From Atopsyche davidsoni (lineage: Eukaryota; Arthropoda; Insecta; Trichoptera; Hydrobiosidae), in NCBI GenBank assembly GCA_022113835.1, contig JAILWY010000003.1, positions 10,129,501 to 10,193,500 on the forward strand: DNA of 64,000 nucleotides. Direction: 5' to 3'. This document shows positions 43,320-54,972 of the stretch, piece by piece (the stretch's first letter is position 1; each line of letters starts with the position of its first letter). The position numbers were made by a program, and so were the translations under genes. The notes under the pieces are model-generated. The model made no database searches and had not been told where the DNA came from. It saw only the letters and a list, made by a program, of their open reading frames with translations.

Positions 43320-46300
43320 GTAAGTCTCGCAGACTACAAAAACCAAGTGGATATGTGATTTCAACATTTTTTTAACAATGAGCGATCTTGCGATTTGTAG
43401 GATTCTAGAAAAGTACAAGCTCTCTCTTTCAACTAGTTTGACTATTCATATCTATAATAAAACTAGATTTGCATAGATGTATATTACTATAAGTATTGTA
43501 ATGGTAACATTAAATCTACATTCGTGATAAAACAATAATTTTTCAATTTATGAAAGTAACTGGTCGTCTTCGTGCTTAAGAAAAGAAAAATAGTAATATT
43601 GGGGTTTTCTGTTATTTTGCTGTGAAAAATAAATAAAATACAGGAAACATTGCAAATCAACATATCAAAAATTCTACATCCCCCTTACAGATAAAAATGC
43701 AGCCTTCGAATACCTACGATTACATATTTCTCATGAACGTACAAAATACAAATAATCAAACCAACTTCAACTATACGTTTATTTATATATCTATTAAATA
43801 TAAACTGAGCATACTAAGGTTTATTATTGTATATTGTTTTTTTTTCACATCAAAGTAAATAAATTTTAATTAAAAACTTTATCTTCTTGTACATCGTAAT
43901 TTGTATGCTTGTTAAAAATTAATTGTGATAATATCAAATTTAAAAAAAAGTCCCGACCTTAGGAATGCAGAAGAAAAATAAATTACGTTTCTTCGTTATT
44001 TTGCAGAAAACATAGAATTTCCTCGAGTACCTGAGCTACTTAAACTTATCATTAGGCCTTTAATTTATTGCCTTTGCGTTTTCTACCAAATTACATTTGC
44101 CTTTCTCACCTGAAACATAATTTCTTGCGTAAAACGAGTTTCTGCTCGAGTTATGTATTATCCACTTAGCATTTATGATTAAATTAGAAGCGGTTCAAAA
44201 ATACTTTCGTGTAGATCGATACTTAGATAAAAACATTTTGTATTAAAATCAAAAAATCAAACTATATTTCTTTACATGAAGGAATTTTTTTTTTAACCAA
44301 TTATTATTATTAAATGTTTGATCAATCTACGTTTTCATATAAACATGCTAATTGTGATTGATTCAACGTTAATATATAGAACAATAATACAATAATGATC
44401 ACATTTTAAGTCTAGTATTTAATATTAAAATATTGATTTGTTTATGACAATATTTTTTAAAAATAAGAGGCGTTCATGTTTTATAGATTTTTGTGTCCTT
44501 TTGATAAAATCTAACATTTCATATTATTAATATAAATAGTCTCAAATATCAGTCATAATCAAAAAAAAAAAAAAATTATTACAAATCACTACAGATCTTT
44601 ATCAAACATATTAAGCCTTGAAACGTAACATATTATGATAAAGACAAATCGTCGTTGAGTTTCCTTCAGAACTGGCAAAAAAGAAACAAAAAACTTTTCC
44701 CGAATTTATTTCAGCCGGTGGTTTCTTCATTTTTCTCGTGTGTCTGGTTATAGCACTCGTCGCGTGCCCTGACTCAGCTTCCATGCGAATGAGCGCACCT
44801 CTACGAGGACACTTCAATCGCCATTTGCCGCGCCGATGAGTCCGTATCTCCTGCGGCCCGCGGAAGGAAGATGTCATCTCGGGATTTATTGCCGGGGCGA
44901 GACTGAGATAGCTTGCTGCCTCGATATAAATTTGGACCCATTTTCTCCAAAGGAGAAAAAAAAAAAAAAAAAAAAAAACTCCTTTGCTTCCAAATTTGGA
45001 AAATATTTTTTGCAAATTCTATTTTAAAGCAGTTGCTCCCAGCCATTTAATTGCCTCTGATGTCCAATCGGACACCACAGTCAGTCCATTACCTGGCGAA
45101 ATCGTGTTATTTAATCAATTTAATTGTCACTTTATTTTTCTATATCGAAAGTTGATTTTTTTACACAGTATTGAAAAAACTATAAATTATATGTATCTAT
45201 TTTTTATTATTTAATTAACGTTTATTTTCAGGGTAAAATAAAATCTTGAAGATGTTGAAAAATTGGATAAAATGGCGACTTTTCAAAACCAAAGTATATT
45301 AAAGATTTTTTTTTTTTTTTAATTATTGAATTTATAAGACGCACATGGTTTATATTTAATCTTTCAATTCCAATTGAAAAAAAGATTTTTTAATTTTTAG
45401 GACTCTTGGAAAAGGGACATGACGAATCTTCAAATTCGTACACTTCAATCGGAAAAACACATAGTTATCATATTAATAGTAAATTTATAAGAAATATAAA
45501 TTATTTTTATTCGGAAAAAGGCACGTATCAAACTTTTTGCATTTAAATATTTTTGATTGGTGCAGTCGATTTTTTGCAAAATGGACTAGAAAATGATCAA
45601 AAAAACTCGATTGTGGGACCTGATCCTAAATGCAAAAATTATACTCATACTAAAAAATAATAAACACCATTGTCATTATTTGTTGGAGTCAAAATAACCC
45701 ATAACGATTCTAAAGAAATCTTAATTATCAGGCTGAAAATATATAATTTTATTCATAAAGTCGCCTAAATTCAATTTAATTTCATAAATTTATAAAAGCA
45801 CAATTATCGGGAATTTCTGACAGTAATATACTTTTCAGGATACGAATAATTATTTACTAAATAACAAGGGTTAAATTTTATAAATCGCTTATAATTCCAT
45901 TTATAAAATTTTCTAATACACTTTTGTGTAAATTTCGGCTTTTCAGCATTCGGAGTATTTGTCAAATGTGTGGAGGCTCTTTTTTTATATTCACGCGTTA
46001 AAGCAGTATTTTATAACTTTTACATCCCTCCGTCAAATAAATTCAAACTCCGATCAACCGAAAAATGAGTCCACACATCTTCCTCAAAAAAACTTTAAAA
46101 TTTCAAATGCGGAAATCAAGTCCATGATAAAATACTTGTGACTTTCTTCCAAAAAATATCGAGTCTTTTATGTCAAAGGTATACTTGAAGAAACCTCGTT
46201 ACAAAGTTTTAAAAAAAGTTTGAAAATACTCTCGTCGCAAGATTATTTATTGATTATAGAAAATCTATAATATTTTACTTTCTTTGAATAAAACTTAACA

Positions 46301-49300
46301 GTTCTTTTCACATCTACTTTTTGGGTTTAATATTCACAGTCAGATTGGATGGAAAAACTTGCTTTTATATTAAAATACAATCTCTTTATTTTTATGGTTT
46401 TAATACAAGTTTAATTAATATTCAATTAAAAAAAATTGTTTATTGTTTAATATTTAAAAAATCTACGTATAAAAATAACTGGCTCCCCTGATAATTCAAA
46501 CGCTACGGAAAAAATATGGTCACCAAATAAATCTCAGGTTGTGGGGTGGCTATGTAAATCTTAGGGTAGGTGGAGGCATTACTGAAAATGAAAAAATACT
46601 TTCCATTTCATTAAATAAAAATATATTAAACTCTTACTATTATACATATATATTTAAAAAAAAAAAATTGTTCAACTACACATATAAAAAAAATAATTTG
46701 ATTATGCCTAAGAGATACCATTAACTATTTAATATATACAACAAAGATCATCGTTAGAAGATAATATAATTAACTAATAAGATCCATTATATATTCGTAC
46801 GCGAATCAAATATAAATAATTTATATGAACTGCTTGTCGAAAATCGCTTTGAAAGCATTTACGTCTTATTTGAATTATATATTTTTTTTTCACTTTTTTT
46901 GCGGTATAAAGATAGAAAATGATACTTTAAAATATACTACGCCTTTTTATTTTAATATCTTCAAAATTTAAAGTTACAGCTACAAACAAACATCTGAAAC
47001 TTCATAGTCTACAAAATCTAGCCAAATGCTGCAGACCAACCGTAAATAATTTTTATTCACTTCTCGTAGCTGAAATAATTTTTACGTTTTAAAAGAAAGT
47101 TTTTGATGTAATAAGATAGATTATTATGAGGATTTTTCAGCCCCGCTGTGGCCTTGGAGAATTTAAATTCAACGATCCTCTATCATTTAGATAATCCTAA
47201 GCGTCAAGAAATCGGAATTGATCGGTGATTAGGGAAACATGTGGGCTCTTTTCAAAGCCCAAGAAGCTTTTAAAAATTACCTGTAAGAAGAAAACTTAAA
47301 TCTTATCTTTAGCACTTTATTTAAAGTAAACTCCACGATCAAGGGTGATAAACCTTATACTGTTTGGAGATAGTCGATTCTTAAAAAAATCTTTGTTTTT
47401 TAAAAGTAAGAAAAAAACCGATAGAAAGTTTATTCACTACTTTAGAACACTTGTTAAAAAAATAAATAAATAGCACTTGACACTATTTATGGCAGATAAA
47501 ACTAGGTTTCTCCTCGGAACAGTAAATATATACAGTTTAACTGTCAATACCTCAACCCTTGACAAAGCCCACAATACCTTTATTTTACTACCAGCATAAA
47601 TAAAAGCTTTAAGGCTACAAAAAAACGCACCCTTAACCTTTATTAGTCTAGCAAACATCTTACTTACATACATTAAAATAAGGCGTGAAACCTTTTGTAG
47701 CGCTTGTAATTTAATAATCCAATATTTGTGATCCCTGAAAGTGCTTAGTTTATTGCCTTACACTAGTTTATATTTCAATTTTTTTTTCGTTTCTCTGCAT
47801 AACAACGAGCTTTCTATGCACTTTAATGTAGCTCTCAATAATCTTTCACCCTTTTCGAACCACGTGATTGAAATATTCTTTTCAGAACTTCTGCCTAAAG
47901 TTGCATTGATACAAAAGCTCTGTCTCAACAAAAAATATCCACATATCTGAAAATTGTATATCCTTAACTCAAACTATATATCGATTATTATAATAGTGAT
48001 AGCACAGGAGTCCTTTCAACCGTCAGAGCAATGTAACTAAGCGTTAAATTTAGCTCATATGTTAATTAAATAATAGTTAGTGTCGTTTCATGCATAAACC
48101 GTTTAAATAATGTTATATATTGCTATATATAGTATTTCTACAGTAACTTTGGATGAGCCAAAATGCGGATCCATCAAATAAAATGTTTAAAAAATATATA
48201 ACCGCACAAATATTATCGATTATGTTTGATTAGATTTTTATGAAATCGGATATCATAATAAATATTCAAGGTTTCAAAAAAATGCGACCTGTGAATTGTA
48301 ATCAAAAACAAAAATTTCAAATGGTAACTAAACTCGGAGTATGTTTTTTTATACCCTCAGTCCTTGGAGGTTTCTACTTTCAAAGATTGTAATTGAGATT
48401 TATTATTTAATTAAAAGAAACGTGCGACTCCCTTGGAAATAAATTTTAATCCATAGCCACCGAGGAGCACTTTTACTAAAGAGGAGGACTCTTTTGCTGA
48501 ATTGATGTTAAAATTCATACCTTAGACTTTAAAATAATAGCATTGACTATTTCACTGTTGTTTCATCAGTGGCGTGCGGTTTATGTTTATGTAATAATTT
48601 GTTTGAACAAAATAACTTTGATGTATAAATTTTAGATTAAATATTACGCTTTGATGATATATAATACACTCGTGGTGATATTAATTACAGAATAAGGCAA
48701 CTACGTGATTTATATTCTGTTAATATATATATATAGTAAATATTTATTAAATATATTTATGATAGGTGTCATTAACCTCTAAATATGTAAAAAAAAATAC
48801 TTATATAGACATTTCCTGTTTTCGTACAATTTGAATGTAGATATAATAAGTTATATTTTTTTCTGGCACGTGTCATCGTTAAAAAGGTAAAAATAATTCT
48901 CATTACTGCAGCAAGAAATGGAAGAAATAATATTGAGAATGAAACAACAATAGCTTTGACTTGCTATTCGCCATGTGAGTAAGTCATACGTGATTTTATA
49001 TAATTTATGGATATAATGATTCTTAGATTTTTTTTAAAAAATACACAATTGTAATATTTTTTGTGAATAATATAATTTATCAAATTATTGAATTGTATTT
49101 TTCTCATATGATCTGCACATCTGTAAACGCAAATATTATCTTCTCCAAACCGAACTGATGTGGAAAACTTAAAGGATGAGGTGGAAAGTTGAATCTCTAA
49201 TGACCATGTCAAAGCATCAGACCCCAGTATAAGATTATATATGAACTTTAATATGAATAACTAATTAATCTTAACTTATTCCAAGCCCCTGAGTAAATAA

Positions 49301-51978
49301 TGATATTTTGATAACTATAAATGTAGGCAGTTGTTAAGTTATGTAAATATATGATAAAAGTACGTACTTGATAGTTAACGAGCCGCCCAATATTACATAA
49401 TATATTATTTAATACAGTTAATGTTAAGATGAAAATAATGTTTATATTAAAAAAAAATTAACACGTAATTTTTTTGCTCGTTTATTCTTTCGTGTGTTAA
49501 ATGATATAAGATAAAAAATAGAATATTTTTTTTCACCACTACATCTCTCAGCCAACAGACTGCGAATGATAAATGCTCCTTTTGCCCCGTGGAATAAAAA
49601 ATCAATCCCCAAAAGCAGCCCTTGTAGCTTCCGCCTAATTTGATCATCACTCATTGTATTATTTTTTGTATTTCATATTTTCAGGCGTAAGCTTTTCAAC
49701 TGTGGCTTGACCTTTCTGAATTTCGTTGAACTGTAGAGCCCGTGGAAGCTTCACAAAACCATAGGGAAACAAGAATCTTAAATTCACTTAGAATAAAAGT
49801 TTGATATATATTTTATCTTATTTATTTGTACATATTTATTTTTGAAAGGTGGTTTTATCGTATATATGATTTGAGGATAAACATTTTTAAGAGTAATCAA
49901 ATAAATGATTAATGGCTTTCACATAACTTGTTTTCACTATTATTTTAACGTACTATAACTATTTTGAGTATGATATTAATATGAAATAGTAATTGACTAA
50001 ATTTTATATACGTGTTTTCATTATTAGAAACTTTTACAATCGCTACAGAGTAAAATCGTTAGGGTCTTTAAATAAATTGCTTGAAAGGCCTTTGTCGAGA
50101 AAGAAAATCTCATCGACTATGTACTATTTCATAATTGAAAGTCTCTGTCATAACTACAAGTCACCATAAAACAATTAATCATTCATATTTTCTACAACCT
50201 TAAGGCACTTATCGCTACGTAGTTTTCCTTTTATAATCTTTAAAGAAGTTTTGTTCGAAAAACCCAGTATAAAACATCTAAAATAATCAAAATGGATTTT
50301 AATTGAATATTTTTTATAATAAATTGTAGTCTATAAGGTAAATAAAATAGGATGTGTAATCCTAAACTTATTCAAGTTTTATGAAAAAGAAAATCCCATT
50401 TCATGTCTTAAAAAAATTGTTTAACTTTTTTATTTTATATTTTATACTTGAAACATATTCGAAATGCCGTCAGGCAGATAAATCATTAAAACCGTTCTTC
50501 CGGCAATGAAGGTTTATTTTATATACTAACAACACTTGGTAAATAAAAATTTAAAAAATATTACTCTCAATTTAAAATGATATATAGATTACTTCTTGGT
50601 TTTATACTTCAGCATTAGTTATTATTACAGGAGACGGGGATGAAGTATGATGCAAGTGTTTCAGTCTGAGAGCTTCCAGGGCTGCGGTTGCTGCAACTGA
50701 AAGAAAAATTAAAAATTATTCAGGAAGCGTCTCGCCTGCTGGTCGTTGTGCTTTCAAATCCGATAATATTTCCTCCCTTAAAAGCACCATAGATTTGCAG
50801 CATGCAAGCCTTGGAGATTGTACTGGGGATTTCAACTTTGAAAATGAGGTTGAAGCTGTATTAGCACTTAAAAGTTATGCTCGAAATGGATTGTTTCCAC
50901 TAAGCTATATATTTTTTTCACTCAGGTTTATCTATAATCCCTTCAACATATTGTATTTGAGTTCTGTAAATTAAAATTTATCAACTTGATAAATTAGGAT
51001 TACCACATACTAGACCTAATACAATACATCTTTTACTCAAAATTAAGTTATTAATTATTCTGAATTTCTATCTAGTACTGATAAAATAATACAAAATTTG
51101 AAATATCCTTGTGTATTCAGAATATTATCTACATAAAGCTGATTTACATTTTCTCAAAATGTTATGGAAATAATATTGTAGAATTCTATGTTTCCAAATA
51201 TTTTATTCATATTTATTGAAAATTATTTTATCAAATATTTATTTGTATCTAAAAGCTTTTATTATTATTTCCCGGTATTTGATGTAAATCAAAGCTTAAA
51301 AATTTCCAAAAAAATTGTTTACTTGAAGATCTATAAGTGTTTAAATAAATAAAATAATCTTTAAAGCTTTTTGTAAAAAAGACAAAGTTAAAACAGTAAT
51401 AAAGATTATTTATTTTTACGATCAAATATAAATAATAAATTCTAAAGAAGTCAAATCCTATTATAATTTTAATTTTTTTATTTAATTTTTCTATTATTAT
51501 TTTGAATCAAACGAATAATTATATTAGGTTTATTGCGTTGTAATATTATTTTTATTGATATTAAATCGAGTAATAAGCTCTTTGATAAAATAAACCTACC
51601 GACATTTACTAAAAATATATTATTACGAGCCTTACTTTCATGAAGAGCTTATAAATAACAATACAATCAATAGAAACAAATATTTGCTATAAAGAAAGAC
51701 ATTTTCATATCAAATCATTTTTTTTTTATTTATGATGACATACAATTTATAAGCATGAGATTAGCAAAGTAAATATTTCTTGTAGACCACTCCGTGAATA
51801 ATAAGGCTGAAGTAAAATATAAATTTACTTGAGAAAGTTTATATGTATATCGTTATCCTCGTATTTATGACCAGCTTACACTTTTGCACACAGATCCTTT
51901 TCAAGTCTCCTAATGATGGTATTTTATGCAAGTGGAGGCTCATGAGGGCTTATAATGAGATGACGATGTTATTTTCAG
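43320..51978 (+). other. CrzR: Intron 2 of the receptor gene, 8.7 kb
   Basis: Bounded by GTAAGT at 43320 and TTATTTTCAG at 51978. It holds a GC-richer patch with a poly(A)-centred foldback (44747-44997) and a CAGTGGCGTGCGGT term at 48567-48580. A GC-richer stretch near 50630-50900 has no recognised coding content. The rest is AT-rich with no supported exon. Confidence 0.8.
44747..44997. repeat. GC-rich patch ending in a foldback around poly(A)23
   Basis: AAATTTGGA (44928-44936) and CAAAGGAG (44948-44955) are followed by 23 A residues (44956-44978). CTCCTTTG (44979-44986) and TCCAAATTT (44989-44997) then pair in nested order with the upstream arms. The 180 bp upstream are markedly GC-rich. 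A 134-codon minus-strand frame crosses the patch but shows no domain I recognise. A decayed mobile or retrotransposed sequence is possible. Confidence 0.45.
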
Positions 51979-52166
51979 GGAGTGAGAAGGTCTTCAGAGC
52001 GGAGGTGACAGGTAGAAGACCAGACCTGAACAGAAGGCGACTCATCCACCGTGCCAAGATGAAGTCCCTGCGCATCTCCGTGGTCATCGTGGTGGCCTTC
52101 GTGGTGTGGTGGACCCCATACTACACCATGATGATCATCTTCATCTTTTTGGAGCCTGACAAACGA
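51979..52166 (+). CDS. CrzR: Corazonin receptor, coding exon 3 (intracellular loop 3 and TM6)
   Basis: The split codon A|GG gives R261. Codons 262-323 follow, ending PDKR. Intracellular loop 3 is rich in Arg/Lys (RRRLIHRAKMKSLR), as expected for G-protein coupling. TM6 spans about 290-315 and contains W304-W305-T306-P307. The usual CWxP motif has Cys where this protein has W304. The acceptor TATTTTCAG ends at 51978 and the donor CGA|GTGAGA lies at 52167, phase 0. The open frame extends on both sides only as short intronic read-through. Confidence 0.93.
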
Positions 52167-54813
52167 GTGAGAATATTTTGATATATTTTACGTTATCTTT
52201 CATCTATCGAATCCTGAAAACTGACAAAATTGCCATCTGAAAAAACACCCATTTTTTATTAAAAATAAGAAGTGGGTTCACTGTCGTTATTTCGACTTTT
52301 TACTTAAAAAAACTAAAAAATATTTAATAAATATATAAACTAGAATTATTTTTTGTGCTTTTCTGGTAAAATATTATTTTAACGATTGATTACTTTTTCA
52401 CGTGTAAGCAAATTCCTTGTTTTTTACGTATTTTTTTTTTTGTGTAAAAAAGTAAATATACGCTTTCAGTAAATAAATTTATTTTTTGAAGGCTGTTTCT
52501 CAGGGGTTGAATGAAATGGCAGTCGTCAGTGAAGCCTCGTCCTCCACTGTACGCCTGTCACGTAAGGCATGTGCTATTTTTCAGGACAGCCTTGGCTTTT
52601 CAAACCTTTGGGTTCAAAGATTTGACATCTCAAGAAACTTCCTGATGCAGTGAGATCCATGAACAGGCCCAAACCACAACCTGAAGTCAATATAAAAACC
52701 TTGCATTATAAATCCAGTCTTACTTCCGTGTATCCCATTTGTACAATTTCCAGTAAATATATTTAACTGCTCATGCGTTATAACATTCTATCTATACTCT
52801 TCAGTGATTTTTCCGTTATTTTGTTGGAGTGAGATAAAATATCGGATTTTCCCCGATAAATCTAAGTCTAAAAATAAAAGCAAAATCAATGATATCTCCC
52901 TCTTTACAGCACAGACGGCAAAAAGGTCGTTTATACCTTGACTTCCCAAACAAACCTTTGGGGGGTAACTAATATATAGCTCCCAACAATGCTATAAAAA
53001 TAATCTTGATTTGTCTCGTAGTTTTATTGCTAGAAAACTTATTTGGTAATAAACGCCGGTTGTAACATTAAACTAACCTAACCTTATCTAACCGAGTACC
53101 TAATCGGGCAGGTAACGAGTGAATGGGTTTAATAAATGCAGGCATTCTTGAAATCGAGGCTCAGGACCATGAGTGTACTTTTAATTATTTACAGAAATAA
53201 CTCAATTAAATGGAGTACATTTAATCATCCAGTCTCATACTTTCAAATATTATTACGGCGTATTAAAAATTGCTGATTCAACTTTTGAAGTGTATTTAAC
53301 GTCTCGAGTATTTAAAGTGATTATTTATAAGTAGTTAAAACATAAATTCTTTCACATGTTTATATAATTCAAAACTTAAATAAAACATTTATACATGTAT
53401 CAAAAAGTACACATTCTAGTTTCGACCGGTTGTTAAGAAATAAAAATTGTTGTTTTTACAAAAACACGGCAGACGCAATCTCCCGTAAGCTCTTTATCTA
53501 TTTGCTTGATACAAAACGCTTGGTGTAGGAAATCCTTAGAATTAAAAAAGGCAAAAACACCCACCCCTTCGAAGTATGCTTCCGAAAAGGAAGCCTGAAG
53601 CTTTTCTGAACCGTCCTTTTTTTAATTCATTTCATTAATTTTCATTATACTATTATACCCTTTTTATTCAATAAAATAAGATTGATGGGTGTCGTTTATA
53701 TAAAATTATAACAAAGGCTAGAGTTAATTTAATACGAGTCCACCATTCTAATGAAACGACAGAGAGTTTCAGGTTAAGAGAGCATTTAAAGATCCATCAT
53801 ATTTTCATTTATTAGTCAAGACCATGAAATTAAACCTTTTTCTATCAGGTATTACATATTTTCACATCTTATTTAAAGAATATCAAGGAAGCTCTACCGA
53901 CGTTTTACTTGCGATTATATCATAATCACAATATTTTATATATATTTATACAGCACAACACCCAATAAAGAACATCATATAGCAACATCTACTAAAACTT
54001 AATAAATTTATTTATAATCAAATCTGTTGGATTAACAGTGCTAAAGTTTATTCAAGTCCATAATCACATTTTGCTACCTCGCATTAAATTTTCAGTAATA
54101 CGAATAGCAATATATTTATTCGACCATATTTCATATTTCGGTAGACCCGCTAATTTTCACTAAAAGCGGTCATTTGAGGCTTGTTAGTACGAAAATACTT
54201 CGGAGCTTGAGGTGTATTGTGCCCTAACACGCTGCCATAAAACCGCCTGTAAACTGCCATCGACGTTGGCTTAAATACAAATTGTTTTGGCCACACAAAT
54301 CATAGAACTTAGAAATTGTTTACCTCGAGTCACGAACATCTACCCTTAGATTTCATTTGAGGCTTCAATCACATCGATTTACAAAGGTGATATTTCAAAT
54401 GGCCACTTTAAACACTTTGCATACAATATAACGCTTTACACTGGCTAATGATTTTAAAATGCCTAAAGATGCTCTATAAAGAGTAAATAACGCCAAGTAT
54501 ATTTTTTACAGGTGCTTGAATATTCAAGGTTAAAGGGGGGAAGCAAAAATGAAGCACAATTATATCGTTTTAACGAATCTGTGAAAGGCTTTCCTTGTTT
54601 CTATTTATTATCGTGAACTTTAAAAGCCTAAGTATAACAGCTTATAGACCTTTACTCAATCACTAACTTGTCAATCAAAATGAACCTTTTAAAACAGCTT
54701 TCTAGTGTTTTTACTTTATTATAAAAAAAAAATGTTTTTTATACTAAAATAGGCTTCTCTAAACACAGCGAAGGGTTAAAATATGTTTTATTTTTTAAAT
54801 GTTTTTGTTTCAG
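52167..54813 (+). other. CrzR: Intron 3 of the receptor gene, 2.6 kb
   Basis: Bounded by GTGAGA at 52167 and TTTTGTTTCAG at 54813. It separates TM6 from TM7. A moderately GC-rich stretch lies near 52490-52740. No exon or element is recognised. Confidence 0.8.
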
Positions 54814-54935
54814 TTGAGTGAAGACCTCCAGTCGGGGATCTTCTTCTTCGGCATGTCCAACAGCCTCGTCAACCCGATCATCTACGGAGCCTTCCAGCTG
54901 TGGCCCAGCCGCCGCCGCCGTCGCGATAGTCACAG
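54814..54935 (+). CDS. CrzR: Corazonin receptor, coding exon 4 (TM7 and helix 8 region)
   Basis: Codons 324-363 plus two bases. TM7 contains FFFGMSNSLVNPIIY, with the NPxxY motif at 343-347. It is followed by GAFQLWPS and five consecutive Arg codons. The proximal tail has no Cys, so the usual palmitoylation site after helix 8 is absent (W353 occupies a place where I recall Cys in other corazonin receptors). The donor CACAG|GTTCGA at 54936 is weaker than the other three. It leaves phase 2, matching the next exon. Confidence 0.9.
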
Positions 54936-54972
54936 GTTCGAGTCCTTGTGGGACATCATCCTCCAAAAATAA
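54814..54972 (+). CDS. CrzR: Possible short-tail isoform of the receptor by read-through of intron 4
   Basis: If the weak donor at 54936 is not used, the frame continues as RFESLWDIILQK and stops at TAA 54970-54972. This gives a receptor of 375 residues that lacks the Ser/Thr-rich 88-residue tail of exon 5. Seven helices would be intact but likely arrestin and kinase sites would be lost. This is an inference from the open frame only; no polyadenylation evidence was established. Confidence 0.25.
   Translation: MSEDLQSGIFFFGMSNSLVNPIIYGAFQLWPSRRRRRDSHRFESLWDIILQK

Noticed and set aside
44611..45015. 134-codon minus-strand frame across a GC-rich patch
   Set aside because: It includes a poly-Phe run from the A tract, has no domain, and probably reflects composition only.
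53060..53095. CTAACCTAACC run that could suggest insect telomeric repeat
   Set aside because: Only about two degenerate units occur, within intron 3; this is far too short for telomeric sequence.
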